This document shows, one piece after another, positions 8,258-17,115 of a stretch of 61,561 nucleotides of DNA. The stretch comes from Allobosea sp. AAP35 (lineage in GTDB: Bacteria > Pseudomonadota > Alphaproteobacteria > Rhizobiales > Beijerinckiaceae). Both the position numbers and the translations under genes were made by a program. Where the stretch lies: the NCBI RefSeq assembly GCF_001295925.1, contig NZ_LJHQ01000042.1, positions 1 to 61,561 of the forward strand. Direction: 5' to 3'. Within the stretch, counting starts at the first letter, position 1. Each line of letters opens with the position of its first letter. The notes under the pieces were generated by a model that was not told the DNA's origin, ran no database searches, and was given only the letters and a program-made list of their open reading frames with translations.

Positions 8258-9337
8258 TCAGCCCAGCGCCTGCTCGACCGCCTTGCCGGCGGCCTGCGTG
8301 CCCAGCGAACCACCGAGATCGCGGGTGCGGGTGCGGGCATCGCCCAGTGCCCGCTCGATGGCGGCCTCGATGCCCTTGGCGGCCTCATGCTCGCCGAGGT
8401 GGTCGAGCATCATCGCCGCCGACCAGATCTGGCCGATCGGGTTAGCGATGCCCTGCCCCGCGATGTCGGGCGCCGAGCCATGGACCGGCTCGAACAAGGA
8501 CGGATAATCGCCGGTCGGGTTGATGTTGCCCGATGGCGCGATGCCGATCGTGCCGGTGCAGGCCGGGCCGAGATCCGACAGGATGTCGCCGAACAGATTG
8601 GAGGCGACGACGACGTCGAACCGGTCCGGATTCAGCACGAAATGCGCGGTCAGGATGTCGATGTGGTACTGGTCGACGGTGACGTCGGGATAGTTCTTGG
8701 CCATCTCCTTCACCCGCTCGTCCCAGTAGGGCATGGTGATCGCGATGCCGTTCGACTTGGTGGCCGAGGTCAGCTTCCTGCGCGGACGACGCATGGCGAG
8801 CTCGAAGGCGTATTTCAGGACGCGATCGACGCCGACGCGGCTCATCACCGTCTCCTGCATGACGATCTCGCGCTCGGTGCCGGCATACATCCGGCCGCCT
8901 ACCGAGGAATACTCGCCCTCGGTGTTCTCGCGCACGACGAAGAAGTCGATGTCGCCGGGCTTGCGGCCGACGAGCGGGCCGGGCACGCCGGGCATCAGTC
9001 GCACGGGGCGCAGGTTGACGTATTGGTCGAATTCGCGCCGGAACAGCAAAAGCGAGCCCCAGAGCGAGATGTGGTCGGGCACCTGCGCGGGCATGCCGAC
9101 CGCACCGAAGAAGATGGCGTCATGGCCGCCGATCTGGTCCTTCCAGTCGTCGGGCAGCATCTTGCCATGCTTGGCGTAGTAGTCGCAGGACGAGAAATCG
9201 AACTCGTCCAGGCGGATCTCGAAACCGTATTTCTTCGACGCCGCCTCAAGGATGCGCAGGCCCTCGGGCATCACTTCCTTGCCGATGCCGTCACCGGCGA
9301 TGGCGGCGATGCGGTAGACGCGGTTGGTCCGGTTCAT
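8258..9337 (-). CDS. Tartrate dehydrogenase / D-malate dehydrogenase (decarboxylating)
   Basis: The 359-residue NAD-dependent beta-decarboxylating dehydrogenase belongs to the isopropylmalate/isocitrate dehydrogenase family. It starts YRIAAIAGDGIGKEVMPEG, then carries FFVVRENTEGEYS and the cofactor and metal region ASNLFGDILSDLGP. The ENTEGEYS and SATKSNGI segments are typical of TtuC/DmlA tartrate or D-malate enzymes rather than LeuB. It probably converts D-malate or L-tartrate to pyruvate or oxaloglycolate products. Its ATG overlaps the stop of the upstream hydrolase by 4 bp (ATGA), so the two are translated together. Confidence 0.87.
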   Translation of the reverse strand: MNRTNRVYRIAAIAGDGIGKEVMPEGLRILEAASKKYGFEIRLDEFDFSSCDYYAKHGKMLPDDWKDQIGGHDAIFFGAVGMPAQVPDHISLWGSLLLFRREFDQYVNLRPVRLMPGVPGPLVGRKPGDIDFFVVRENTEGEYSSVGGRMYAGTEREIVMQETVMSRVGVDRVLKYAFELAMRRPRRKLTSATKSNGIAITMPYWDERVKEMAKNYPDVTVDQYHIDILTAHFVLNPDRFDVVVASNLFGDILSDLGPACTGTIGIAPSGNINPTGDYPSLFEPVHGSAPDIAGQGIANPIGQIWSAAMMLDHLGEHEAAKGIEAAIERALGDARTRTRDLGGSLGTQAAGKAVEQALG

Positions 9338-10245
9338 GACTTGTCTCCGAAGAAGGCGGTGAATTCGGCGGCGACGAGATCGGGGATCTCCTCGGCGAGA
9401 TAATGCCCGCCCGGAAGCGCGCGGCCCTGGACGTTCTCCGCGCGCAGCCGCCACAGCGCCAGCGGCTCGAAGCACTTGCCGATGATGCCGTTCTCGCCCC
9501 AGAGCGCGAGCAGCGGCTGCGTCAGCTTGCGGCCGCCATCCTCGTCGTCATGGCGGATGTCGATGGTGGCGGCCGCGCGATAATCCTCGCAGGAGCCATG
9601 GATCGTCGCCGGATCGGCAAAGCAGCGAAGATAATGCGCCAGGGCCTCGGGCGCGAAGGGCGTCAGGCCGGCGGCGCCGGAGCCGCATTTCTTGCGCCAA
9701 TAGGCCTCGGGATCGGCCCCGATCATCTTCTCGGGGAAGGGGGCGGGCAGGATCAGGAAGAACCAATGCCAATAGGCCCGGGCGAAAGCGTCGGTGGTGC
9801 CGGCATACATCTCGCGCGTCGGCGCGATGTCGAGCGTGGCGAGCCTGGTCACCCGATCGGGGTGGTCGAGCGCCAGGCGATGGGCGACGCGCGCGCCGCG
9901 ATCATGCGCACCGACCATGAAACGCTCATGGCCCAGCGATGTCATGACCTGGGCCATGTCGAGCGCCATGGCGCGCTTGGAATAGGGGAAGTGTTCGGGG
10001 TCGGTCAGCGGCTTGTCGCTGTCGCCATAGCCGCGCAGATCGGCGCAGACGAGGGTGAAGCGGTCCTTCAGACGCTCCGCCAGCTTGTGCCAGAGCACAT
10101 GCGTCTGCGGATAGCCGTGCAGCAGCAGCAGCGCCGGCCCCTGCCCGCCCGTCCGCACCCGGATGCGCGCGCCCGACGTCGCGACATCGAGCAGGCGGAA
10201 GCCGGGAAAGAGGCTGTCGGTGACGGGGATTTCGGTGAGGGGCAT
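9334..10245 (-). CDS. Alpha/beta hydrolase, fluoroacetate dehalogenase-like
   Basis: The 303-residue hydrolase has HGYPQ (oxyanion hole), nucleophile D115 with R116 and R119 in HDRGAR, D139 in TLDI, H160-W161 in YWHWFF, Y222 in CEDYRA and H281 in GGHYLAEE. In fluoroacetate dehalogenase of Rhodopseudomonas, the nucleophile, two carboxylate-binding arginines, fluoride-binding His/Trp/Tyr and catalytic His occupy equivalent places, nearly all offset by a constant 5. The expected reaction is haloacetate to glycolate plus halide. It is translationally coupled to the tartrate dehydrogenase. Epoxide hydrolases share the fold but lack this His-Trp pair. The ATG at 10245 fits the family N-terminus; an upstream extension does not. 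Confidence 0.82.
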   Translation of the reverse strand: MPLTEIPVTDSLFPGFRLLDVATSGARIRVRTGGQGPALLLLHGYPQTHVLWHKLAERLKDRFTLVCADLRGYGDSDKPLTDPEHFPYSKRAMALDMAQVMTSLGHERFMVGAHDRGARVAHRLALDHPDRVTRLATLDIAPTREMYAGTTDAFARAYWHWFFLILPAPFPEKMIGADPEAYWRKKCGSGAAGLTPFAPEALAHYLRCFADPATIHGSCEDYRAAATIDIRHDDEDGGRKLTQPLLALWGENGIIGKCFEPLALWRLRAENVQGRALPGGHYLAEEIPDLVAAEFTAFFGDKS

Positions 10246-10344
10246 GGGTGCCACTTCAGGTTCAGGCAATCGGGAGCGCGTACGCTGAATCCCGGGGGAT
10301 TGCGCGCAGCGATTATTACACAATCCTCATCAATGGTCGGAATA

Positions 10345-10438
10345 CGTCATTCTCGGGCTGCGCCGCGCGCAGACCCGAGAATCTCAGGACGAGACGGGAC
10401 TGGTTTCCGAGACGCTCGGGTCAAGCCCGAGCATGACG
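10345..10438. repeat. Intergenic palindromic repeat, family C copy 1
   Basis: The element is about 94 bp and sits between the hydrolase promoter region and the end of pheT. The outer ends are CGTCATTCTCGGG and CCCGAGCATGACG, with inner ACCCGAGAA and CTCGGGT. It shares blocks with the copy at 50700-50771, including GCGCAGACCCGAGAA and CTCGGGTCAAGCCCGAGC. Confidence 0.8.
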
Positions 10439-10444
10439 CTGCCA

Positions 10445-12868
10445 CTACCCCCTCAGGGCCGCCCCGTAGCGCTTGGCCATCTCCGCCACGATCTTCGCAC
10501 CGACCGCCTCGATCTCGCTTTCCGTCAGCGTCTTTTCGACCGGCTGGAGCGTGACCGCCAGCGCGACCGACTTCTTGCCGGGTTCGACGCCCTGGCCCTC
10601 GTAGAGATCGAAGACCGAGACGTCCGAGATCAAAGCTCGGTCGGCATTCTGGGCCGACTTGACCATCTCGCCGGCGGCGGTGGCCTTGTCGACGATGAAG
10701 GCGAAGTCGCGCGTCACCGGCTGGAAGCCGGAGAGAGCGAGCTTCGGCTTGACCTTGGTCGGCTTGTATTTCGGCAGCGGCAGCGCATCGAGATGGATTT
10801 CGAAGGCGACCAGCGGTCCCTTGACGTCGAGCGCCTTGAGCACGCGGGGATGGACCTCGCCGAACGCGCCGATGACGCCCTTGGGGCCGAAGCGCAGCGT
10901 CGCCGAGCGGCCGGGATGGGCCCAGCTTGGCCCGCCGGGCACGACCTGCAATCCGCCCGTCGGAACACCGAGGCCCGCGAGCAGCGCCATGACATCGGCC
11001 TTGGCGTCGAAGGCATCGACACTCTGCGCCGCCCCGTCCCAATGGCGGCCGGCGCCTTCGAGCTTTGCCGTGCCCCGGCGCAGCCCAGTGGCAGCGATGA
11101 TCTGGCCTTCCGGCTCATCGTTCTGGAAGATCTGGCCGACCTCGAACAGCGCGACATCGGCATAGCCGCGATCGGCGTTTATCTGCGCGGCCCGGATCAG
11201 GCCGGGCAGCAGCGAGGGCCGCATGTCGGACAGATCGGCTGCGATCGGGTTGGCGAGCACGAGCTGGCGCGAACCGCCGCCGAAGAGCTTCGCCTGTTCA
11301 TGCGAGATGAAGGACCAGGTCACGCCCTCGACCATGCCCCTGCTGGCGAGCAGGCGCTTGGCGGCACGGGTGCGCTTCTGCAGGACAGTGAGAACCGGCT
11401 TGACGACCTCGCCTTTGATGCGCGGCAGCGGCGTCGAGACGACACGGTCGAGCCCGACGATGCGCAGGATCTCCTCGACCAGATCGGCCTTGCCGCCGAT
11501 ATCGGCGCGCCAGGAAGGCGCTGCAACCTTGACGCGCTCGCCGGCGCCCGAAACGTGGAAGCCCAGCGAGGTCAGCGCCAGCTTCATCTCGACCGGGGAC
11601 AGGTCGAGCCCGGTCAGGCGCTTGATCTCCGACCAGGGCAGGTCGATCGCATGGGCGCTGTCGGGCAGTTCGCCCGCAAAGACCATCTGCGAGGCCTCGC
11701 CGCCGCAGAGCTCGATGATCATCGCAGTCGCGAGATCAAGCCCGGGCCTGCAGAAATCGGGATCGACGCCGCGCTCGAAGCGGTAGCGCGCATCCGAGGT
11801 GATGCCGAGCGCGCGCCCCGAACGGGCGATGTTGAGCGGGTCCCACAGCGCGCTTTCGACCAGCACGTCGGTGGTGCCCTCGTCGCAGCCGCTCGCCTCC
11901 CCGCCCATGATACCGGCGATCGATTCGACGCCGGCCTCATCTGCGATCACGACCTGCTCGTCGCCCAGCGTGTAGGTCTTGCCATCGAGCGCCACGATGG
12001 TTTCGCCCTCATGGGCGCGGCGGACGACGAGATCGCCCTTGACCTTGGCCGCATCGAAGACGTGCAGCGGGCGGTTGCGGTCGAGCGTCATGAAGTTGGT
12101 GATGTCGACCAGCGCGTTGATGGGGCGCAGACCGACCGCGCGCAGCCGCGCCTGGAGCCATTCCGGCGAGGGACCGTTCCGGACGCCGCGCACCAGCCGC
12201 AGGGCGAAGGCCGGGCAGAGCGCCTTGTCCTCGGCGGCGAAATCGAGCCGGACCGCGACTGGGCAGGGAAAATTCCCGCGCACCGGCGTGACCGACGGGG
12301 ATTTTAGTTTGCCGATGTCGGCGGCGGCAAGATCGCGGGCGATGCCGGCCACGCCGAGCGCGTCTGCCCGGTTTGGTGTCACCGCGATCTCGATCACAGG
12401 GTCGCTCAGGCCGGCATAGGCGGCGTAGGACTGGCCGACGGGTGCGTCGTCGGGCAGATCGATGATGCCATCATGATCCTCCGAGAGCTGCAGTTCGGCG
12501 GCCGAGCAGAGCATGCCGTTGGATTCGACACCGCGGATGACGCCCTTGCCGAGCGTGATGTCCTTGCCGGGGATATAGGTGCCTGGCGGCGAGAAGACGC
12601 TCTTCATGCCGGTGCGGGCATTGGGCGCGCCGCAAACGACCTGAACGGGTTCGCCGGCGCCCGTATCGACCATGCAGACGCGCAGGCGATCGGCATTGGG
12701 GTGCTGCCTGGCCTCGACCACATGGGCGATGGTGAAGGCGGCAAGTGCCTTGGCCTTGTCTTCGACACCCTCGACCTCAAGGCCGACGCGGGTCAGGGCC
12801 TCGCTGATGGCATCGACGGAGGCATCGGTGTCGAGATGGTCTTTGAGCCAGGAGAGCGTGAATTTCAT
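10445..12868 (-). CDS. pheT: Phenylalanine--tRNA ligase beta subunit
   Basis: The 807-residue subunit starts [17 protein letters not shown]. Domains in order are an N-terminal tRNA-binding OB fold ([24 protein letters not shown]), B3/B4 editing domain, B5 domain, catalytic-like core, and a C-terminal anticodon-binding FDX-ACB domain ([14 protein letters not shown]). It pairs with PheS as the alpha2-beta2 enzyme. Here it is separated from pheS by three genes, all on the same strand with short gaps. No strong ribosome site precedes the ATG at 12868, which lies 10 bp after the upstream gene stops, so coupling is possible. Confidence 0.97.
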   Translation of the reverse strand: MKFTLSWLKDHLDTDASVDAISEALTRVGLEVEGVEDKAKALAAFTIAHVVEARQHPNADRLRVCMVDTGAGEPVQVVCGAPNARTGMKSVFSPPGTYIPGKDITLGKGVIRGVESNGMLCSAAELQLSEDHDGIIDLPDDAPVGQSYAAYAGLSDPVIEIAVTPNRADALGVAGIARDLAAADIGKLKSPSVTPVRGNFPCPVAVRLDFAAEDKALCPAFALRLVRGVRNGPSPEWLQARLRAVGLRPINALVDITNFMTLDRNRPLHVFDAAKVKGDLVVRRAHEGETIVALDGKTYTLGDEQVVIADEAGVESIAGIMGGEASGCDEGTTDVLVESALWDPLNIARSGRALGITSDARYRFERGVDPDFCRPGLDLATAMIIELCGGEASQMVFAGELPDSAHAIDLPWSEIKRLTGLDLSPVEMKLALTSLGFHVSGAGERVKVAAPSWRADIGGKADLVEEILRIVGLDRVVSTPLPRIKGEVVKPVLTVLQKRTRAAKRLLASRGMVEGVTWSFISHEQAKLFGGGSRQLVLANPIAADLSDMRPSLLPGLIRAAQINADRGYADVALFEVGQIFQNDEPEGQIIAATGLRRGTAKLEGAGRHWDGAAQSVDAFDAKADVMALLAGLGVPTGGLQVVPGGPSWAHPGRSATLRFGPKGVIGAFGEVHPRVLKALDVKGPLVAFEIHLDALPLPKYKPTKVKPKLALSGFQPVTRDFAFIVDKATAAGEMVKSAQNADRALISDVSVFDLYEGQGVEPGKKSVALAVTLQPVEKTLTESEIEAVGAKIVAEMAKRYGAALRG

Positions 12869-12878
12869 CGGGTTTCTA

Positions 12879-13328
12879 TCAGCGGCGTTTTGAGGAAAGA
12901 ATAGCGACCGTAACGGCCAAGCGTTGTTTTGGGCCCAACGCTCGAACGGCCAATACGGCGGTCTCGGCTTGCTGAACACGTTCCTTGGCTTCACTCTTGC
13001 CCATGCCGAATGGCGCGGGGTCGTAGTCGGCCTGCATGCGCAGTTCCTGAAGCGTCTTCAAGGTCGCGCCGATCGTCCGGACCTCATGGTCATCGACATC
13101 GAGAAGCCTCTTCAAGAGCGTTCCATGCTCAGGAAACCGATATATCGAAGCATAGGCTTCCTCCTGCCGGGCCTCACGTCCTGCAACCTGATCTGCAAAG
13201 GTCTCCAGCAGTGCGTGAAAGAGAGCGTAGTAAGCCGTCGAAATTGCTTTTCTGATCGAGACCTCTCGGGGAGGACCGTCGTCGCGCTCGGCGAGTTCCA
13301 GCGCCAACGCAATGAGATCGTCGGTCAT
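12879..13328 (-). CDS. HEPN-like hypothetical protein, second gene of a pair
   Basis: The 149-residue, mostly helical protein has the segment [20 protein letters not shown], which looks like the core helix of HEPN-superfamily proteins. Many of these are RNases or toxin partners. The common HEPN RNase motif is R-x4-6-H. Here a candidate is RLLDVDDH (R, six residues, H), but its position relative to the helix is not verified. Its ATG overlaps the upstream gene by 4 bp, and it ends 10 bp before pheT. The function is unknown; a toxin-antitoxin or RNA-processing role is inference. Confidence 0.75.
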   Translation of the reverse strand: MTDDLIALALELAERDDGPPREVSIRKAISTAYYALFHALLETFADQVAGREARQEEAYASIYRFPEHGTLLKRLLDVDDHEVRTIGATLKTLQELRMQADYDPAPFGMGKSEAKERVQQAETAVLAVRALGPKQRLAVTVAILSSKRR

Positions 13329-13651
13329 GCAGGTCGTTTCCGGGACCGGACGAAGACATCTTCGGGATACTGGTCGTTGGGACGCTTGGTCGCGAGATAG
13401 GGAAAGCGCGTTTCCCCCTCAGCCTCGAGCGCCGACATCACGGCCAGTTGGGTTTCGACGAACCGCTTGCCGAGATTGTCGGGAGCCCGGTCATTCAGAA
13501 ACACATCGACATAGATCGCAGGCTCTCCCTGCTGATCATCGGCAAAACGGACCTCAACCGTCTCGACCATCTCAGCGAGCTCGGCGCGCACGATGTGCTC
13601 GACAAGATCCACAATGTCTTTCGCATAAGCGGCGCGACTTCCCGTCAGCAT
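13325..13651 (-). CDS. Hypothetical protein paired with the HEPN-like gene
   Basis: The 108-residue soluble protein begins MLTGSRAAYAKDIVDLVEHI, followed by a beta-rich segment EVRFADDQQGEPAIYVDVFL and a helix, RFVETQLAVMSALEAEG. AGGAG lies 8 bp ahead of the ATG. It overlaps the HEPN-like gene by 4 bp (ATGA), so the two are one translational unit. I do not recognise the family. It lacks the GS-x10-DxD motif of MNT nucleotidyltransferase antitoxins, so it is not a standard HEPN/MNT partner. The pair lies between a GT21 gene and pheT. Confidence 0.7.
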   Translation of the reverse strand: MLTGSRAAYAKDIVDLVEHIVRAELAEMVETVEVRFADDQQGEPAIYVDVFLNDRAPDNLGKRFVETQLAVMSALEAEGETRFPYLATKRPNDQYPEDVFVRSRKRPA

Positions 13652-13693
13652 CGGTGAACTCCTGCCTTTCGGATACCGTACACCCTAGCTCCG

Positions 13694-14878
13694 TCAGGCA
13701 TGATTGTCCTGCCTCGCCGCTCCTTGCGACCCCGCAGGCCCCGCATTCAGCTCGTCCTCCCCGTCCGTCTTGATCTTCATGGCGTTGCCGCGCCAACTCA
13801 CCTCGCCGGCGATGAAGGCATAGGCCCAGACGCCGGGGAAAATGATGTCCCGGATGAGCAGGGCCAGCGGCATGCGCCAGGACGAATACCAGCCGACACC
13901 CCAGGCGAGGGCCAGCTCGGCGGCATACCAGGGCAAGAGGACGAGCAGCGGCGCGAGCCATGGCGAATAACCGAAGCCGGGCAGCGCGACCGCGGCCAGG
14001 AGGATCGGCACCAGCGGGCCGGACAGGATTTCCGGCAGGAAGAAGGGCAGGAACGTGACGCGCCGCAGCCGTGCCCAGCGGAACTGGCGCTGCACCACGT
14101 CATGCAGGCTGCGCCGGCCCAGCGGCTGCTCGAAGGGCTGTCCGACGAGGTGGACATGCTTGCCCGCGCGCCGCACGAGCTTGGTCGCCGCCGCATCCTC
14201 GGCGATCTCCTCGCCGAGGATCGCGATGCCGCCATGCGCTTCGAGGAACGGCTTGTTCCAGAGCATCGACTTGCCCTGCGCGAAGCCGTGGCCGCAGGCC
14301 TCTCCGGCATATTGCCAGCGGGCCTGGAAGGTGTTGAGGAAGGCGCATTCGAGTTCGGACCAGAAGCCGACCGGGCGTGAGCCGGCCGGCGTCGAGCAGA
14401 CCAGCCCGGTGTCCTCGCGCCAGGACGCCAGCATGCGCTGGATGTAGTCCTTGGGCATCATCACGTTGGAATCGGCGAGGATGACCCAGTCCGTCGTCGC
14501 CGCTGCCCAGCCCTTGACACAGTTGTTGAGCTTGGGGTTGGCGCTGACTTGGACATCGCCCGTGATGAGGCGCGCGCGGTCGCTCCCGTAGCGGCCGATC
14601 ATCTCCTCGACCAGCGGCACGATCGGATCATCGGCATCGGCGACGGTGAAGATCGTGAAGTAATGCGGATAGTCGAGTTCGAAGCCCGAAATCGCCGTCT
14701 CGCGGCTGAAGGCCTCGATGCCGCGCAAGGGCCGCACGATCGTCACGGGCGGCAGCGCGTCGAGCAGCGCCGTGCGCCGATCCTTTCGGCGCAGGCGCAC
14801 GAGCGCGATCGCCTGGCAGAGCAGGTTCGTGGCGACGAGAAACGTCGCGACCAGCCCGGCCACTGCCGCGAAGCTCAT
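13694..14878 (-). CDS. Ceramide glucosyltransferase-like family 21 glycosyltransferase
   Basis: The 394-residue protein has an N-terminal membrane helix (AAVAGLVATFLVATNLLCQA), a GT-A domain and several C-terminal helices. GT21 signatures are present: NPKLNNCVKG, DSNVMMP, GEEIAEDAA and the QRQFRWARLRR acceptor motif (Q-x3-RW type). Such enzymes glycosylate ceramides, or hopanoids in the HpnI case. A sugar deacetylase of the HpnK superfamily lies at the left edge, but that is over 13 kb away. It lies 25 bp after pheS and 42 bp before the HEPN-like pair on the same strand, so it is probably in the pheS transcript. Confidence 0.82.
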   Translation of the reverse strand: MSFAAVAGLVATFLVATNLLCQAIALVRLRRKDRRTALLDALPPVTIVRPLRGIEAFSRETAISGFELDYPHYFTIFTVADADDPIVPLVEEMIGRYGSDRARLITGDVQVSANPKLNNCVKGWAAATTDWVILADSNVMMPKDYIQRMLASWREDTGLVCSTPAGSRPVGFWSELECAFLNTFQARWQYAGEACGHGFAQGKSMLWNKPFLEAHGGIAILGEEIAEDAAATKLVRRAGKHVHLVGQPFEQPLGRRSLHDVVQRQFRWARLRRVTFLPFFLPEILSGPLVPILLAAVALPGFGYSPWLAPLLVLLPWYAAELALAWGVGWYSSWRMPLALLIRDIIFPGVWAYAFIAGEVSWRGNAMKIKTDGEDELNAGPAGSQGAARQDNHA

Positions 14879-14903
14879 CGCATCGACTCCGTGACGGCCA
14901 GGC

Positions 14904-15986
14904 TCACGACGACAGGCCGCCGGTCAGCGTCGGCAAGTCGAGCGGGCGGAAGCCATAATGGGCGAGCCAGCGCACATCCGCCTCAAAGAAGGGGCGCAGA
15001 TCCGGCATGCCGTATTTCAGCATCGCGATGCGGTCGATGCCCATGCCCCAGGCGAAACCCTGATACACGTCCGGGTCCAGCCCGCAATTGCGCAGCACAT
15101 TGGGATGGACCATGCCGCAGCCGAGGATTTCGAGCCAGTCCTCACCCTCGCCGAAGCGAATCTCGCCGCCTTTGCGCGAGCACTGGATATCGACCTCGAC
15201 CGAGGGCTCGGTGAAGGGGAAGAAGGACGGGCGGAAGCGCATCTTGACCGTGTCGATCTCGAAGAACGCCTTGCAGAACTCCTCGAGGATCCATTTCAGA
15301 TGGCCCATATGGGCCTTCTTGTCGATCACCAGGCCCTCGACCTGATGGAACATCGGGGTGTGGGTCTGGTCGGAATCCATCCGGTAAGTGCGGCCGGGGC
15401 AGATCACCCGGATCGGCGGCTCCTGGGCGAGCATGGTGCGCACCTGCACCGGCGAGGTGTGGGTGCGCAGGAGCTTGCGCTCGCCGTTCGCATCCGGTGC
15501 GAAGAAGAAGGTGTCGTGCATCTCGCGGGCCGGGTGCCCGACGGGGAAGTTCAGCTTCGTGAAATTGAGATCGTCGGTCTCGACATCGGGACCTTCGGCC
15601 ACGGCGAAGCCCATATCGCCGAAGATCGCGGTGATCTCGTCGATGACCTGGCTGATCGGGTGGATGCGGCCGCGGGCTTCGGGCCCCTCGCGCACCGGCA
15701 GCGAGACGTCGATCGTCTCGGAGGCGAGCCTGGCTTCGAGCGCCGCCTCGCCCAGCGCGTCCTTGCGCGCGGCCAAAGCGGTCTGGACCCGGTCGCGCAG
15801 GCCGTTGATCAGCGGGCCTTTTTCCTTGCGCTCGTCTGGCGTCATCGCGCCCAGCGTCTTGAGCAGGGCCGAGATCGAGCCGGCCTTGCCGAGCGCGCCG
15901 ATCCTGATCTGCTCGAGCGCGGCTTCGTCCTGCGCGCTCGCGATCTCGGCAAGGAGGCTCGCGCCCAAGTGATCGATCTCGTTCAT
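14904..15986 (-). CDS. pheS: Phenylalanine--tRNA ligase alpha subunit
   Basis: The 360-residue class II synthetase subunit has a coiled-coil N-terminus, then the core motifs [22 protein letters not shown] (shown by its ends GRIHPIS and FGDMGF), motif 2 around [10 protein letters not shown] and [10 protein letters not shown], and motif 3 [17 protein letters not shown] near the C-terminus. It charges tRNA-Phe with PheT. The ATG at 15986 has AGAGCAGG upstream; an in-frame ATG at 16013 is a less likely alternative. It diverges from the secreted-protein/SCO1 operon. I found no Phe-rich leader peptide upstream. Confidence 0.97.
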   Translation of the reverse strand: MNEIDHLGASLLAEIASAQDEAALEQIRIGALGKAGSISALLKTLGAMTPDERKEKGPLINGLRDRVQTALAARKDALGEAALEARLASETIDVSLPVREGPEARGRIHPISQVIDEITAIFGDMGFAVAEGPDVETDDLNFTKLNFPVGHPAREMHDTFFFAPDANGERKLLRTHTSPVQVRTMLAQEPPIRVICPGRTYRMDSDQTHTPMFHQVEGLVIDKKAHMGHLKWILEEFCKAFFEIDTVKMRFRPSFFPFTEPSVEVDIQCSRKGGEIRFGEGEDWLEILGCGMVHPNVLRNCGLDPDVYQGFAWGMGIDRIAMLKYGMPDLRPFFEADVRWLAHYGFRPLDLPTLTGGLSS

Positions 15987-16113
15987 GCCTGCTCTGGTCC
16001 GTTTGCGAGGCATCTTCTAGGGTGTCGCCAGCGTCGATGCTAGAGGCAATCACGCCGGCAAAGCAGGGCCGCGACCGCGAAACCGGGGCGTTCGTCACGA
16101 TGGGTGCTGTTGC

Positions 16114-16584
16114 ATGACAACCATGTCGCAATCCCGGAAGCGGCCAAGCCGCCCGTCGCCATGGCGGATGCTGGTGGCGGCGAGCCTGCTATGCGCCGGT
16201 GCTGCGTTTCCGGCCATGGCGCAGGATGGCCGCCGCGTCACCGTCAGCGGCGAGATCAGCGACACCTGGTGTTCGATCAGCGGGCTGATGTTCGCCAAGG
16301 GCACGGCCCATCACCAATGCGCGGTCTGGTGCGCGCTGGGCGGCATCCCGGTCAGCATCCGCGATGCGAAGGGCGATCTCTATCTGATCCTCAAGATCGG
16401 CGACGACGAGGACAGCGTCGCCAATCCCCGCATCGCCCGGATGGCGACCCATGAGGTCACTGTCGATGGCGAGTTGCTCGAACGCGACGGGGTGAAATAC
16501 CTGCTGGTCGACCGCATCGCCGACGACAAGGGCGTCATCACCATGACCCATGACGAGCACGGCATTCAGCCGTTCGGGAACTGA
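16114..16584 (+). CDS. Secreted Cys/His protein of unknown function, first gene of SCO1 operon
   Basis: The 156-residue protein has a signal peptide ending around AFPAMA-QDGR (residue 37). The mature part starts with a short beta region VSGEISDTWCSI and carries C53, H66-H67, C69 and C73 (pattern AHHQCAVWC). The Cys/His spacing suggests metal or haem handling, but I do not recognise a named domain. It ends 3 bp before the next secreted protein, and a SCO1-type copper chaperone follows. Location is periplasmic by the signal peptide. Function is inferred from neighbours only. Confidence 0.8.
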   Translation: MTTMSQSRKRPSRPSPWRMLVAASLLCAGAAFPAMAQDGRRVTVSGEISDTWCSISGLMFAKGTAHHQCAVWCALGGIPVSIRDAKGDLYLILKIGDDEDSVANPRIARMATHEVTVDGELLERDGVKYLLVDRIADDKGVITMTHDEHGIQPFGN

Positions 16585-16587
16585 GCG

Positions 16588-17115
16588 ATGGCGCGCGCGA
16601 CCCGCCTTGCGATCTTTTGGACGATCGCCGTCCTCGGCGCCGGCTCGCCCGCACTGGCCGCCGAGCCCTGGGGCATTCCCCATGAGAAGCCGCTGGTGCT
16701 GAAGGGCCGCGTCGTCGATGCGCTGTGCCATCTGACGAAGCGGTGCGTGCCGGATTGCGGCGGCGGCAAGCGCCAACTCGGCGTCGTGCAGGCGGATGGC
16801 AGCTTCCGTCTCGTCGCCAAGGGCAATGTCGATTTCGCCGCGGCTGTGCCCGATCTGATCGGCTTCTGCGGCAAGGAGATCGAGGCGGATGGGCTTTTGA
16901 TCGAGAACCCCGCGATCACGTTGTTCTTCGTGCAGGGCGTCCGCGCCGCCGGCAGCAGCGAGCCCTTCGTTGCGGCCGAGCGCTTCAAGACCGAGTGGGA
17001 AGCCCGCAACGGCAAGGCCGAGGAATGGTGGCGCGCCGATCCGGAGGCCAACCGCATCCTCGCCGAGGATGGGCCGCTCGGCATCAAGGGCCTCACGCCC
17101 AAGCCGAAGCCGTGA
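16588..17115 (+). CDS. Secreted Cys-containing protein of unknown function, second gene of SCO1 operon
   Basis: The 175-residue protein has a signal peptide ending near GSPALA-AEPWG (residue 24). The mature part resembles the preceding gene in layout: a beta start LVLKGRVVDALCHLTK, then C47, C53 and C57 (CHLTKRCVPDCGGG) and a further Cys in IGFCGKE. The VKG/VSG-x-VxDxxC opening shared with the upstream protein suggests the two are distant relatives. Its stop overlaps the GTG start of the SCO1 gene by 4 bp. Probably periplasmic and perhaps a metal-site protein; no enzyme motif is visible. Confidence 0.8.
   Translation: MARATRLAIFWTIAVLGAGSPALAAEPWGIPHEKPLVLKGRVVDALCHLTKRCVPDCGGGKRQLGVVQADGSFRLVAKGNVDFAAAVPDLIGFCGKEIEADGLLIENPAITLFFVQGVRAAGSSEPFVAAERFKTEWEARNGKAEEWWRADPEANRILAEDGPLGIKGLTPKPKP

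Noticed and set aside
10433..12307. 624-residue plus-strand open frame
   Set aside because: It lies entirely antisense to pheT, with low-complexity Arg/Asp/Gly composition and no ribosome site; a GC-skew shadow.
13325..13651. MNT nucleotidyltransferase antitoxin as the HEPN partner
   Set aside because: The GS-x10-DxD motif is absent; the GSR at the start is not followed by the required Asp residues.
15987..16113. Phe-rich leader peptide and attenuator ahead of pheS
   Set aside because: No short frame with clustered Phe codons and no terminator/antiterminator pair was seen.
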